A stretch of DNA of 64,000 bases from Bdellovibrio sp. ZAP7 (GTDB lineage: Bacteria; Bdellovibrionota; Bdellovibrionia; Bdellovibrionales; Bdellovibrionaceae): NCBI RefSeq assembly GCF_006874645.1, contig NZ_CP030082.1, positions 2,790,001 through 2,854,000 of the forward strand, read 5' to 3'. This document shows, piece after piece, positions 42,027 through 51,272 of this stretch. A program made the position numbers and the translations under genes. How positions within the stretch are numbered: position 1 is the stretch's first letter; each line of letters begins with the position of its first letter. Under the pieces are notes generated by a model, which saw only the letters and a list, made by a program, of their open reading frames with translations, was not told the DNA's origin and did no database searches.

Positions 42027-43480
42027 GCAGCTTTTTTACCTACAACTTCAACCGCAATATTATTCACCATCAACTCAAGATTACTTGCTTGGGCTGACAT
42101 CTCTTCAGAAGTCGCAGCGGTTTCCTCGGCAGCAGCCGAGAATGCTTGCGTTTGACGCTCTAATACTTCCATGGACTTATAAATTGATTGAATGCCATCA
42201 GTTTGATCACGAGTCGTCGCCGCGATCTCCTGATTGAGTACACTCACCTTCTTCACCGAAGAAACAATCTGGCTGAGCACTTGATCGCTTTTCACCGCGA
42301 GGTCCAATGAGATCTTGGTTTGATTTACGTTATTAGTCACAACCAATTTAACTTCCTTGGCAGCCTCTGCTGATTTCAGGGAAAGACTGCGAACGGCATC
42401 GGCCACGACTGCGAATCCACGCCCCTGCTCTCCTGCACGAGCGGCCTCCACTGCCGCATTTAATGCCAGCAAATTCGTTTGAAAGGCGATGTCATCGATA
42501 ATATCCATCGCCGAGGCGATTTCATTTGAGATCTTAGACATGGCATTGATGGATTCCATCAAACGACGAATCTCATCGGCTCCTGTCGCCGCGCCCTCTT
42601 CAGATTTCTGAGCCAGGCCAGCAGCCTGATTTGCGCGTTCCTGATTTGCCCCGACGACTTCATTAAGGTTTCTTACGGCACCCAGTGTGTCTTCGATTTT
42701 TGCAGCGGACTCCACCGAACCCTGGGCCACATTTTGTCCCGCACTGGAAAGCATGTTCGATGCTTCCTTCACCTGCTTAGACGCATCACTGGTGTCGAGT
42801 ACTGTGCGCGACAGAAATTTCATCAACTGATTTGAGAACGTTGCAAACAGAGCAAAGGCCAAAAGCGACGCCATCCCAAAGCCAATCATCACTTTCATGC
42901 GAAAAGTGTGTACCAAAGTTTCCACGTCATCGACATATACACCCGTACCAACAACCCATTTCCACGGTTTGAACTGACGAACGAAACTGATTTTAGGCTC
43001 TGGCTTTGGCGAACCTGGCTTAGGCCACATATAACTGACAAACCCCTCTGCCGCCGGAGTCTGTGCCATCAACGCAAACTCACGAAACAAATGTACGCCA
43101 TTCGGGTCCGCCATTTCCCCCACGTCTTTACCGTTAAGTTCAGGCTTAATCGGATGCATCAGAACGTTTGGTTGAAAGTCATTCACCCAAAAGTACTCTT
43201 TGCCGGAATAACGGAATTTAGAAATGGCCGCCAAAGCTTGAGCCTTCGCTTCATCTTCGGTCAACTTTTTTTCTTCAAAAAGTTTGTAGTACTGTTCGAT
43301 CGTATTCGACGCAAGATCCACAGTATTGCGTAACATCACGCGACGATCTTCATACATATTGTCGCGCACCAGTGGCATCAAATAAAACAGAACGATCGCC
43401 CAAAGAGGAATAATGGCAGCGACAAGCAAAGCCAATGTCTTAAACCGATAGCTGCGACCTTTCCAAATACGTACATTCAT
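42023..43480 (-). CDS. Methyl-accepting chemotaxis protein with single Cache sensor
   Basis: 485 residues. TM1 (LLVAAIIPLWAIVLFYLMPL), a periplasmic sCache_2-like domain (GKEYFWVNDFQPNVLMHPIKPELNGKDV, later PWKWVVGTGVYVDDV), TM2 (MIGFGMASLLAFALFATF), then a cytoplasmic signalling domain whose tip is DDIAFQTNLLALNAAVEAARAGEQGRGFAVVADAVR. No clear HAMP domain follows TM2; the linker is short. The ATG at 43480 with GGAGG upstream is preferred over the much longer frame. No CheR-binding pentapeptide at the end. sCache_2 receptors often sense small organic acids; the ligand here is unknown. Confidence 0.92.
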   Translation of the reverse strand: MNVRIWKGRSYRFKTLALLVAAIIPLWAIVLFYLMPLVRDNMYEDRRVMLRNTVDLASNTIEQYYKLFEEKKLTEDEAKAQALAAISKFRYSGKEYFWVNDFQPNVLMHPIKPELNGKDVGEMADPNGVHLFREFALMAQTPAAEGFVSYMWPKPGSPKPEPKISFVRQFKPWKWVVGTGVYVDDVETLVHTFRMKVMIGFGMASLLAFALFATFSNQLMKFLSRTVLDTSDASKQVKEASNMLSSAGQNVAQGSVESAAKIEDTLGAVRNLNEVVGANQERANQAAGLAQKSEEGAATGADEIRRLMESINAMSKISNEIASAMDIIDDIAFQTNLLALNAAVEAARAGEQGRGFAVVADAVRSLSLKSAEAAKEVKLVVTNNVNQTKISLDLAVKSDQVLSQIVSSVKKVSVLNQEIAATTRDQTDGIQSIYKSMEVLERQTQAFSAAAEETAATSEEMSAQASNLELMVNNIAVEVVGKKAA

Positions 43481-43631
43481 GAAAATCCTCCAAAAGTTTT
43501 GTAACCCGAACATATTCGGGTGTTTCAACCCGGGGCTGAAGAATTCTCTGACTATGTCGAGGGATTCTAATTTTATTGTCCCACTTTGATATATCCTCGA
43601 GTAGAATGACGGCAATAAGGAACACATAGCC

Positions 43632-43961
43632 ATGCCTCACTTACGATTTCGCGGAATGAAAGAAGAACACATCTCAGAACTCAGCCGATCTCTGGTTAAA
43701 GATCTGGCCCAATCCATCGAAACTTCTGAAGATAATTTTTCCTTTGAACTCGTTCAGACTCAGTACTTTTCAAAAGGCAACCGCGGTGGAGCTTACCCCT
43801 TCGTTGAAGTTTTGTGGTTCCAACGCTCGCAAGAAATCCAAGATAAAAGTGCCAAGATCATCACAGAGAAAATTAAGAAGCTGTGTCCACAAGATGACAT
43901 CGCAGTTGTCTTCGTACCACTAGCCAAAAACAGCTACTATGAAAACGGCGAGCATTTCTAG
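43632..43961 (+). CDS. DUF1904 family protein
   Basis: 109 residues that follow DUF1904 proteins: LRFRGMKEEHISELS, FSFELVQTQYF, YPFVEVLWFQRSQEIQDKSA, IAVVFVPLAKNSYYENG. The fold is tautomerase-like and the function unknown. Cytoplasmic. It stands alone between the chemoreceptor and the uracil operon. Confidence 0.85.
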   Translation: MPHLRFRGMKEEHISELSRSLVKDLAQSIETSEDNFSFELVQTQYFSKGNRGGAYPFVEVLWFQRSQEIQDKSAKIITEKIKKLCPQDDIAVVFVPLAKNSYYENGEHF

Positions 43962-44054
43962 TTGCTCATGAAATTTTCTTAATTTGATCAATCTTACCGT
44001 TTATCAATACATTCTGGTTTTTAAAAGTTAAGTAATAAAAGCCAAGAGAGTATT

Positions 44055-45530
44055 ATGAGCGTTAAGATTCCTCTTCAGCCGATTCCGGTTTTGAACTTTA
44101 TTTCTGGTCATTTCAAAGCAGGTAACGGATTTAAACAAAACATCCATTCCCCTCACAATGGGGCATTGATCGGCGAAGTCCATCACTCTACAAAAGACGA
44201 TGTTCAGCACGCCGTGCAGGCCGCAGTCATTGCACAAAAAAAATGGGCTGCGACGCCAATCAAGGAGCGCAGCAAAGTTCTCTTTAACTTGAGACAGGTT
44301 TTATTGCGCGACCTTGATGAAATCGCACATCTGAAAAGCTCTGAATCCGGTAAAACTTTTCTTGAGGGTAAAGCCGGGCTTTTAAAAGGCATCGAAGTTT
44401 TGGAGTTTGCGACGTCTCTGCAAAATCTGGATATTGGTGGCAAACTTGAAGTCTCTCGCGGAGTGACTTGTGAATACCGCAGACAAGCTCTGGGCGTTGT
44501 AGCCAGCATCACTCCCTTTAACTTTCCTGCGATGGTTCCGTTCTGGACAATTCCCACGGCGCTGGCTTTAGGAAATGCCTATATCTGGAAACCTTCTGAA
44601 AAAACCCCTCTGACCTCTTTAAAGATTGCGGAAGCCATGTCTGAAGCCGGACTGCCTGAGGGAGTTTTTCAAGTTCTGCAAGGTGGTATTGAAACTTCAC
44701 AAGCCTTGATCGACGATCCAGATATCCAAGCTATTGCATTTGTGGGATCCACCCCCGTGGCGCGCCAGGTTTATCAGCGCGGCACTCAACTGGGAAAACG
44801 TGTTCTTGCCCTGGGTGGAGCAAAAAACCACATCGTTCTTTTACCCGATGCTCAACCTGAAATTGCAGGCCCGGGAATTTCTGATTCCTTTACTGGCTGT
44901 GCAGGTCAACGCTGTATGGCTGCAGCTGTCTTATTGGCGGTCGGTGATGTGGAAATTCATATTCAAAAAATTCTGGAACGCGCCCGCTCTTTAGAGCTCG
45001 GTAAAGATATGGGAGCTTTGATTAATAAATCCCAGATAAAATTCTTAAATCAGCAAATTCAAAAAGCTGTTCAAGAGGGCGCTAAAATTTTATTGGATGG
45101 CCGAAACGCCGTTCCTCCCCTGGGGCAGGAAAATGGCAACTGGATGGGACCGACAATTTTAGATCATGTTTCTCCTGATCAAGATATTGCGAAGCTGGAA
45201 CTTTTTGGCCCGGTTCTTTGTATCATTCGCTGCAAAGATATTTCTGAAGCGATGGGCATCGAAAACTCATCAAAAATGGGCAATGCTTGCTCCGTATTCA
45301 CTTCTTCTGGGGCTTTGGCTGAAAAAGTCATTTCGATGGCATCCACAGGAATGGTGGGCGTAAATGTCGGGGTTCCGGTACCGCGCGAGCCATTTTCATT
45401 CGGAGGAATTCAGGAATCCAAATTTGGTCACGGCGATATCACGGGCGTTTCTTCTTTAGATTTCTGGTCAAACCTAAAAAAAGTCACCGTCAAATGGGAC
45501 CAACAACACGACAATAATTGGATGTCATAA
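44055..45530 (+). CDS. mmsA: Methylmalonate/malonate-semialdehyde dehydrogenase, CoA-acylating
   Basis: 491 residues. NAD- and CoA-dependent aldehyde dehydrogenase that converts methylmalonate or malonate semialdehyde to propionyl- or acetyl-CoA. Catalytic Cys in FTGCAGQRCMAA, NAD-binding ITPFNFPAMVPFW and VGSTPVARQVYQRG, and the MmsA-type C-terminus GVNVGVPVPREPFSFGG with KFGHGDITG and FWSNLKKVTVKW. First gene of the URC-type operon; the next gene starts after one base. Here it most likely disposes of malonate semialdehyde from uracil. Confidence 0.93.
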   Translation: MSVKIPLQPIPVLNFISGHFKAGNGFKQNIHSPHNGALIGEVHHSTKDDVQHAVQAAVIAQKKWAATPIKERSKVLFNLRQVLLRDLDEIAHLKSSESGKTFLEGKAGLLKGIEVLEFATSLQNLDIGGKLEVSRGVTCEYRRQALGVVASITPFNFPAMVPFWTIPTALALGNAYIWKPSEKTPLTSLKIAEAMSEAGLPEGVFQVLQGGIETSQALIDDPDIQAIAFVGSTPVARQVYQRGTQLGKRVLALGGAKNHIVLLPDAQPEIAGPGISDSFTGCAGQRCMAAAVLLAVGDVEIHIQKILERARSLELGKDMGALINKSQIKFLNQQIQKAVQEGAKILLDGRNAVPPLGQENGNWMGPTILDHVSPDQDIAKLELFGPVLCIIRCKDISEAMGIENSSKMGNACSVFTSSGALAEKVISMASTGMVGVNVGVPVPREPFSFGGIQESKFGHGDITGVSSLDFWSNLKKVTVKWDQQHDNNWMS

Positions 45531-45531
45531 T

Positions 45532-46794
45532 ATGCACGAACCTAAAAGATCACCTCACGTCGTACTTACCTCGCACTCGAGTCACGTTTTCAAAGAAAGC
45601 TTACCGATCCATTGGGGTGCCACAACTCCGATGGAACGCGGGCCCATCATCGGTTCTTTGACGGATACAAAAAAAAGAAATGCCATCGGAACTCATAGCG
45701 GAAGTTACACAGTTTACCGTGCGCTTTCGATTGCGCAAAAACGTTATTCCACTTCCCACCGCCCGGATTTAAACAACACGCAAAGCCCGGTGAAAATCGG
45801 TCCTTTTCCGTCGTGGCAGGATCCTGACAAAATCGTGTCGCTGGATCCCTGGGGTTTTGACGTGCCGATGCATTTTAAGGAAGCATATGCCTGTGGCTAT
45901 GATGTGCGCCCCACAATTGCGGTGACTCAGGCTCGCTTGCAAATTCCTGAAATTAACGAAGCGATCGACAAAGGCCGTCTAAAAATTGACGGTAAAATTA
46001 TCACTGAAACACGCGACATCAAGGTCACGAAAGTGGCAATTGAACCCGTGTGGTACTTGCCCGGGATCGCAAAAAGATTAGGCGTTGAGGAAGGCGATCT
46101 TAGAAAAATTCTTTTCCAGGAAACAGGCGGCATGTTCCCGGAACTTGTCACTCGCCCAGATTTGAAAGTGATGCTGCCACCGATCGGCTCCACCACAGTT
46201 TATATTTTTGGTGAAACCGCAGACCTGGCAAATCCTGAAATCGAGCTCACTTGTCGTGTGCATGACGAATGTAACGGATCAGATGTGTTTGGTTCAGATA
46301 TCTGTACCTGCCGCCCTTATTTGATTTATGGCATCGAAGATGCTGTTCGCACCGCTCAACGCGGAGGCGTGGGACTTATTGCATACTACCGCAAAGAAGG
46401 CCGCGCCCTCGGTGAGGTCACGAAATTCCTGGTGTACAATGCTCGTAAACGTCAAGCCGGAGGAGATTCCGCAGCGACCTACTTCCATCGCACCGAGTGT
46501 GTCGCCGGGGTTGAGGACGCGCGATTCCAAGAGTTGATGCCAGACATTTTGAATTTCTTTGGAATTACGAAAATTCACAATCTGCACTCGATGAGCAATA
46601 TGAAATACGATGCCATCGTGAAAAGCGGCATCACGGTAGTGAACCGCATTTCTATTCCTGACAATTTAATTCCTGCCGACGCGCAGGTCGAAATGGAAGC
46701 AAAAAAGGCGGCCGGATATTTTAATCCCGGCGCTCAGAAAACAGCCCAGGAGCTGGCTATGGTTCAAGGAAGGGGGATCGATGAGCAATACTAA
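45532..46794 (+). CDS. GTP-cyclohydrolase-II-like protein (URC1 type)
   Basis: 420 residues. The C-terminal 200 follow GTP cyclohydrolase II: CRVHDECNGSDVFGSDICTC with the zinc cysteines, YYRKEGRALGEVTKFLVYNARK and a modified HNLHSMSNMKYDA instead of the ribA-type LTNNP-x-K end. A long N-terminal region of about 190 residues is typical of URC1 proteins, not riboflavin RibA. URC1 opens the pyrimidine ring derivative in the URC uracil pathway known from yeast. Overlaps the DUF1688 gene by 14 bases. A true RibA role is unlikely because of the neighbours. Confidence 0.88.
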   Translation: MHEPKRSPHVVLTSHSSHVFKESLPIHWGATTPMERGPIIGSLTDTKKRNAIGTHSGSYTVYRALSIAQKRYSTSHRPDLNNTQSPVKIGPFPSWQDPDKIVSLDPWGFDVPMHFKEAYACGYDVRPTIAVTQARLQIPEINEAIDKGRLKIDGKIITETRDIKVTKVAIEPVWYLPGIAKRLGVEEGDLRKILFQETGGMFPELVTRPDLKVMLPPIGSTTVYIFGETADLANPEIELTCRVHDECNGSDVFGSDICTCRPYLIYGIEDAVRTAQRGGVGLIAYYRKEGRALGEVTKFLVYNARKRQAGGDSAATYFHRTECVAGVEDARFQELMPDILNFFGITKIHNLHSMSNMKYDAIVKSGITVVNRISIPDNLIPADAQVEMEAKKAAGYFNPGAQKTAQELAMVQGRGIDEQY

Positions 46795-47995
46795 TGATCA
46801 AGCTATCGACGTGAATTTCTTGCTTTCCCCGCAAGCAGTTCGCCACTGTGCCGAAAAAATATTGGATTTAACCATCAAAGATCAAACCCACTTTCGCTAC
46901 CATCCGGAAAAAATGCCTGCAGTTGTGGATTATGTTCTGCAGGTGATTCGCGAAAACTATCCGGAACTAAATATTCCGTTTCACTCTCGGTGGGGGCACT
47001 TCCGGGCAGGAAATGTGGATCGCACGTTGTGGTTGAAAAAGCGCATCCAACATCTAGATCCCTTAGAACAAGCGCGTATCAAACTTGATCTCGTTATTCC
47101 TTCGGTGTTGTTGGATGCGGGTGCGGGCAACATTTGGTCATTTAAAGAGGAAAGCACGGGAAAGATCTTCCAGCGCTCAGAGGGGCTGGGAATCGCCAGT
47201 TTCTATTTATTCATCATTGGTTATCTTTCCGATGATCTGGACGAACCGTTGCAAGCTACTGACTTGGGCTTACAAACATTAAGCCGCGAAGCTTTAAGCA
47301 AAATCTTTCAGGTTACGGAAAGAAATCCACTCGTGGGTGTCGAGGGACGCCTGCAACTGATTCAAAATCTGGGGCGTACAGTCGCCGAGAAAAAGAATAT
47401 TTTCCCACTGGGTCGTCCTGGGAGCATGGTTGATTATCTAAAAACGAAATACGGCATGAAGATCACAGGTCCTCAGTTGCTTCGCGCAGTTCTGGATGGC
47501 TTGGGAGATATTTGGCCCGGCCGCTTGCAAGTAGATGGCGTGAATCTGGGAGACACTTGGCACTATGACAAAATTCCAGGGGGCCTTGCTTGCTTCCACA
47601 AGCTTTCTCAGTGGATGACTTACTCATTGATGGAGCCCTTGATGGAAGCTGGATTTGAACTAACGGACGTTGATCAACTAACGGGTCTTGCGGAGTATCG
47701 TAACGGCGGCCTGCTTTTAGATCGTGGATTGATTTCTTTGAAAGATCCTAAACTTGCTGAGGTCTCTCACTCCCCTGATTCTGAAATTATCGTGGAATGG
47801 CGCGGATTAACGGTCAGTCTCCTTGATCGTATCGGTCAGGCTGTTCAGAAAGAACTGCATAAGAATCCAGCGGATTTCCCTTTAGCAAAAGTCCTTGAGG
47901 GCGGCACTTGGTGGGCGGGCCGCAAAGCTGCCAAAGGGCTTCGTCCCGATGGCTCCCCTCCTTTGAAAATTCAAAGTGACGGGACTGTATTTTAA
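46781..47995 (+). CDS. DUF1688 protein (URC4 type)
   Basis: 404 residues matching the DUF1688/URC4 family, which is required for uracil catabolism with URC1 but has no agreed biochemistry. Motifs include FHSRWGHFRAGN, LVIPSVLLDAGAGNIWSF, NPLVGVEGRLQLIQNLG, LDGLGDIWPGRL and EYRNGGLLLDRGLI, and the C-terminal GGTWWAGRK. The gene begins inside URC1 and is followed by the UPRT gene after 23 bases, consistent with one operon. Confidence 0.9.
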   Translation: MSNTNDQAIDVNFLLSPQAVRHCAEKILDLTIKDQTHFRYHPEKMPAVVDYVLQVIRENYPELNIPFHSRWGHFRAGNVDRTLWLKKRIQHLDPLEQARIKLDLVIPSVLLDAGAGNIWSFKEESTGKIFQRSEGLGIASFYLFIIGYLSDDLDEPLQATDLGLQTLSREALSKIFQVTERNPLVGVEGRLQLIQNLGRTVAEKKNIFPLGRPGSMVDYLKTKYGMKITGPQLLRAVLDGLGDIWPGRLQVDGVNLGDTWHYDKIPGGLACFHKLSQWMTYSLMEPLMEAGFELTDVDQLTGLAEYRNGGLLLDRGLISLKDPKLAEVSHSPDSEIIVEWRGLTVSLLDRIGQAVQKELHKNPADFPLAKVLEGGTWWAGRKAAKGLRPDGSPPLKIQSDGTVF

Positions 47996-48018
47996 ATTTT
48001 TAAATCGAGGTTTTTCAA

Positions 48019-48651
48019 ATGCACGCACGCACCAAAGTTATCAATCATCCCCTTCTGCGCCATAAGCTTGGGTATTTACGCGATCGCAATACCTACTCTC
48101 ACGAGTTTCGTGAAATGGTGAAAGAGGTCACCAAGATTTTAGTTTATGAAGCCATGAAAGACTGGGTTCATATGGAAAAAATCCATATCGACACTCCAAT
48201 TGCAACGGCGACGGCTTATCGTATCAGCAACCCTCCCATTGTAGTTTCAGTGATGAGAGCCGGGAACGGAATGCTGGATGCCGCTTTAAGCATGATCCCT
48301 TTTGCCAGCACCGGCTTTATTGGTATTTACCGAGATAAATTCATCAATAATACGGTGGAGTACTACTTTAAAATGCCTCAGGAAGTTCTAGGCAAAGAAG
48401 TGCTTCTGTGTGACCCGTTGATTGCTACGGCAGACACCATTATCGCGGCCATTGACCGCCTAAAAAACTATGGAGTCGGCCGTATCAAAGTTTTATCGAT
48501 TCTGGCAAGTGAACAGGGCCTTGAAAAGATCCATCATTTTCACCCTGATGTAGAAGTGTTGACTCTAGATATAGAAACAGAGATGAATGAAGCCGGCTAT
48601 CTCGTCCCAGGCTTAGGCGACGCGGGAGACAGGCTCTTTCAAACCAAGTAG
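48019..48651 (+). CDS. upp: Uracil phosphoribosyltransferase, variant PRPP loop
   Basis: 210 residues. Makes UMP from uracil and PRPP. Conserved TAYRISNPPIVVSVMRAGNGMLDAAL, then VLLCDPLIATADT and the C-terminal YLVPGLGDAGDRLF. The usual PRPP loop DPMLATGGT is changed to DPLIATADT, losing the Gly-Gly pair. It may be an URC-pathway isoform; in the URC route uracil is first joined to ribose-phosphate. Seven bases before the uridine kinase gene. Confidence 0.9.
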   Translation: MHARTKVINHPLLRHKLGYLRDRNTYSHEFREMVKEVTKILVYEAMKDWVHMEKIHIDTPIATATAYRISNPPIVVSVMRAGNGMLDAALSMIPFASTGFIGIYRDKFINNTVEYYFKMPQEVLGKEVLLCDPLIATADTIIAAIDRLKNYGVGRIKVLSILASEQGLEKIHHFHPDVEVLTLDIETEMNEAGYLVPGLGDAGDRLFQTK

Positions 48652-48657
48652 GTACTC

Positions 48658-49290
48658 ATGAATACACAGTGGCAACGACCTCATATCATCGGAGTGGCTG
48701 GCGGCAGTGGCTCGGGCAAAACCTATTTTGCCCGTGAACTTCAAAACCTCTTGGGAAAAGATCATTGTTCAATCCTGTATCAGGACAACTATTACCATGA
48801 CCAATCCGCGCGCTTTGATGGGGACGGTGGCTCTGTAAATTTCGATCATCCAGAAAGTTTAGATTTTGCTCTTTTGGCAGCGGGCCTTCGTACCCTCAAA
48901 CAGGGTAAAACTCTTTCCGTTCCTCTTTATGACTTTGTCACTCACACTCGCAAAGTCGAAACTGAGTCCAAAGAACCAACAAGAATCGTTTTAGTTGATG
49001 GCATCTTAATTCTTCACTCACCAGAAGTGCGTGCAGAGTTAGACGAAGCCATCTACTTTGATACCCCCGAGTTCATTCGCTTTGAACGCCGCTTGCAACG
49101 CGATGTTGAAGAGCGTGGCCGCACTCCAGAAGGAGTGCGCAAACAGTTTGATCTTCAAGTCCGTCCTATGCACAATATGTTTGTCGAGCCTTCGAAAGAA
49201 CACGCTCACCGAGTTATCAAGGATCACGAGGACTATCATCGTGCCTTAGCGCAAGTTCGCTTGCACCTCGCAACTAAATTCAATATTTGA
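48658..49290 (+). CDS. udk: Uridine kinase
   Basis: 210 residues. P-loop NTPase that phosphorylates uridine (and cytidine) to UMP. Walker A GVAGGSGSGKT, LYQDNYYHDQ, NFDHPESLDFALL, the substrate-binding VDGILIL and RFERRLQRDVEERGRT lid helix are all present. In the operon it would supply UMP from nucleoside, alongside the uracil route. The permease gene follows after twelve bases. Confidence 0.93.
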   Translation: MNTQWQRPHIIGVAGGSGSGKTYFARELQNLLGKDHCSILYQDNYYHDQSARFDGDGGSVNFDHPESLDFALLAAGLRTLKQGKTLSVPLYDFVTHTRKVETESKEPTRIVLVDGILILHSPEVRAELDEAIYFDTPEFIRFERRLQRDVEERGRTPEGVRKQFDLQVRPMHNMFVEPSKEHAHRVIKDHEDYHRALAQVRLHLATKFNI

Positions 49291-49301
49291 AAGGCACCCT
49301 G

Positions 49302-50666
49302 ATGAACCAAAATTCCGAAATGACCCGAACACTTGGCTTTATTCCCGTGTTATCTCTGGTCATCGGAACGATTCTGGGAACAGGGGTCTTTCTTAAAGCT
49401 GCAATCATGTCCCAATATCTGGGAAATTCCATGTGGGTTCTCATCGCCTATGTCGTGGCAGGCCTGCTGTCTTTGGCGGGGGCTTTGACTTACGCTGAGA
49501 TCGGAATTCTTTTTCCACGCGCAGGTGGCGAATACGTGTATTTGAAAGAAGCTTTCGGGGAAATGCCCGCCTACCTTTACGGCTGGCAAAGATTCTGGGT
49601 CAGCGCTCCCGGCACAATCGCAGCCTATGCGGTGGGAACCGCAACCTTTGCAGCACCCATCTTGAACCTTGATTGGATGGGTGGTCAAAAGGGCTTTGCC
49701 GTCATCTTGATCATCGTGTTCTCCTGCTTGAATTGTTTGAACGTACAACTGAACGGCCGCCTGGCATCGGTTATGACTTTCTTAAAAGTCGCGATGCTGG
49801 TCTTTATTATCGGTGGCGTGATATTCCTGTCTAAATCAGGCACCCAAGAAAACTTGATGGCGTCGGGCACCGCCTTCCCGGGTTTCAGTGCTTTTGGTGC
49901 CGCATTGCTAGCGGCGCTATGGGCTTACGATGGCTGGAACAATATGCCGATGGTGGCCGGTGAAATTAAAAACCCCTCGCGCAACATCCCTTGGGGATTA
50001 GGCTTGGGAGTTTTAGTGATCCTGGGACTGTATGCCTTGATTCACTACTGCTATTTTTATGCTTTGCCTTTTAACGAAGTACTGACGGCAAATTCTAAAG
50101 TAAACCCTCAAGCTCTTCCCGTGGCGGCGAAAGTAGCACAAAGCTTTATGGGTCCCGCTGGAGTGCTGTTCTTAGGTATCGCGATGATGTTCTCGGCGAT
50201 TGGTGCTATGAATGCTTCGATCTTAACGAACGCCCGTGTGCCTTATGCGATGGCGAAAGATGGTTTGTTTGCGACCTCTATGGCGAAGCTTCACCCTAAA
50301 ACAGAATCACCTTACGTGGCGATTCTGGTGCAAGCGGTGTTCTCGGTAATCCTGGCGATGTCTGGGTCTTTCGATCAGCTGACGGACTATGTGGTTTTTG
50401 CTTCGTGGATTTTCTATGCTTTGGTGACGGCTTCTGTTTTCAAATTCAGAAAAACAATGCCTGATGCTCCCCGCTCTTACAAAACTTGGGGATATCCCGT
50501 GGTGCCAGTGGTGTTCTTGATATTGGCTGTGCTGTTATTGATTAACACGCTTTGGACAAGCCCTCAGGAAAGCATGTGGGGCTTGGTGATCATCATGGCC
50601 GGCGCTCCGGTTTACTATATCCAAAAAAAATACTTCACGGTGCTCCCCCAAAGAGCGACTGAGTAA
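49302..50666 (+). CDS. APC-family amino-acid or amine permease
   Basis: 454 residues with about twelve hydrophobic segments. SLVIGTILGTGVFLKAA at TM1, the GxxxY-type EYVYLKEAFG loop, and ALWAYDGWNNMPMVAGEIKNPSRNIP between TM6 and TM7 identify the APC/LAT superfamily. The ATG at 49302 follows AAAGG; the frame extends slightly upstream. Inner membrane. As the last gene of the URC operon, a role in uptake or export of an operon substrate or by-product is plausible but unproven. Confidence 0.88.
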   Translation: MNQNSEMTRTLGFIPVLSLVIGTILGTGVFLKAAIMSQYLGNSMWVLIAYVVAGLLSLAGALTYAEIGILFPRAGGEYVYLKEAFGEMPAYLYGWQRFWVSAPGTIAAYAVGTATFAAPILNLDWMGGQKGFAVILIIVFSCLNCLNVQLNGRLASVMTFLKVAMLVFIIGGVIFLSKSGTQENLMASGTAFPGFSAFGAALLAALWAYDGWNNMPMVAGEIKNPSRNIPWGLGLGVLVILGLYALIHYCYFYALPFNEVLTANSKVNPQALPVAAKVAQSFMGPAGVLFLGIAMMFSAIGAMNASILTNARVPYAMAKDGLFATSMAKLHPKTESPYVAILVQAVFSVILAMSGSFDQLTDYVVFASWIFYALVTASVFKFRKTMPDAPRSYKTWGYPVVPVVFLILAVLLLINTLWTSPQESMWGLVIIMAGAPVYYIQKKYFTVLPQRATE

Positions 50667-50669
50667 AGC

Positions 50670-51077
50670 CTATTCTTCTTTGGCACCAGGTTCTGGCTGA
50701 TTTCTCATATGATCAGCCAGATTCAAAAGGGAATGCAAAAGATCACTTCTCATGGGCTCCTCAATCCCCACATCTTCAAACGCATGAACCATGCAAAGCA
50801 TCCATTGATCACGTTCAGATTTTCCGATAGCAAAAGGAAAGTGGCGCATGCGCAAACGAGGGTGACCAAAACGTTCCTGGAACAAACTAGGCCCGCCCAA
50901 CCATCCCGATAAAAACATAAAAAGTTTTTCTTCAGAGCCGCGAAGGTTTTCAGGATGCATATCACGAATCGCCTTCACTTCCGGCATCGTATCCATGATC
51001 TCGTAAAAGCGCTGGCAAATCTTTCTTACCACCGGCTCCCCGCCAATCAATTCATACATCATTTTTTCCTGAGACAT
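50670..51077 (-). CDS. Truncated haemoglobin (group II, YjbI/GlbO type)
   Basis: 135 residues. 2-on-2 globin with MYELIGGEPVVRKICQRFYEIM, LRGSEEKLFMFLSGWLGGPSLF, and PRLRMRHFPFAIG with the proximal His, then RDQWMLCMVHAF with the conserved Trp of group II. Start at 51077; a longer frame is possible. Likely oxygen or NO chemistry in the cytoplasm. Convergent with the permease gene by three bases. Confidence 0.9.
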   Translation of the reverse strand: MSQEKMMYELIGGEPVVRKICQRFYEIMDTMPEVKAIRDMHPENLRGSEEKLFMFLSGWLGGPSLFQERFGHPRLRMRHFPFAIGKSERDQWMLCMVHAFEDVGIEEPMRSDLLHSLLNLADHMRNQPEPGAKEE

Positions 51078-51188
51078 AATCCACCGCACTTCAAGTAAGT
51101 CGCGGTGAACCCTACTATTTTATAAGAATGGACGCAACAATCTTGAAAATATTCATTCGCCAACATCGCCCAGAAATGGGATAGCTTG

Positions 51189-51272
51189 AAAATATTGGCG
51201 TAATCAAGGCGCCAGGAGGAAGGCGTACACCGTACGCCGACGACGTAGCAACGCAGAGTACGCCAATATTTT
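51189..51272 (-). repeat. Structured 3'-end element, copy 2
   Basis: Arms AAAATATTGGCGTA (51189-51202) and TACGCCAATATTTT (51259-51272) are perfect complements. The core has ATCAAGGCGC, palindrome GGCGTAC-ACC-GTACGCC and GCAACGCAGAG, clearly the same as at 19518-19574, while the arms are unrelated. It begins at the stop codon of the minus-strand gene at 51272, as copy 1 does for its gene. Confidence 0.78.

Noticed and set aside
45532..46794. Riboflavin-pathway GTP cyclohydrolase II (ribA)
   Set aside because: The long N-terminal region, the changed C-terminal motif and the DUF1688/UPRT neighbours fit URC1 better, and no other riboflavin gene is present.
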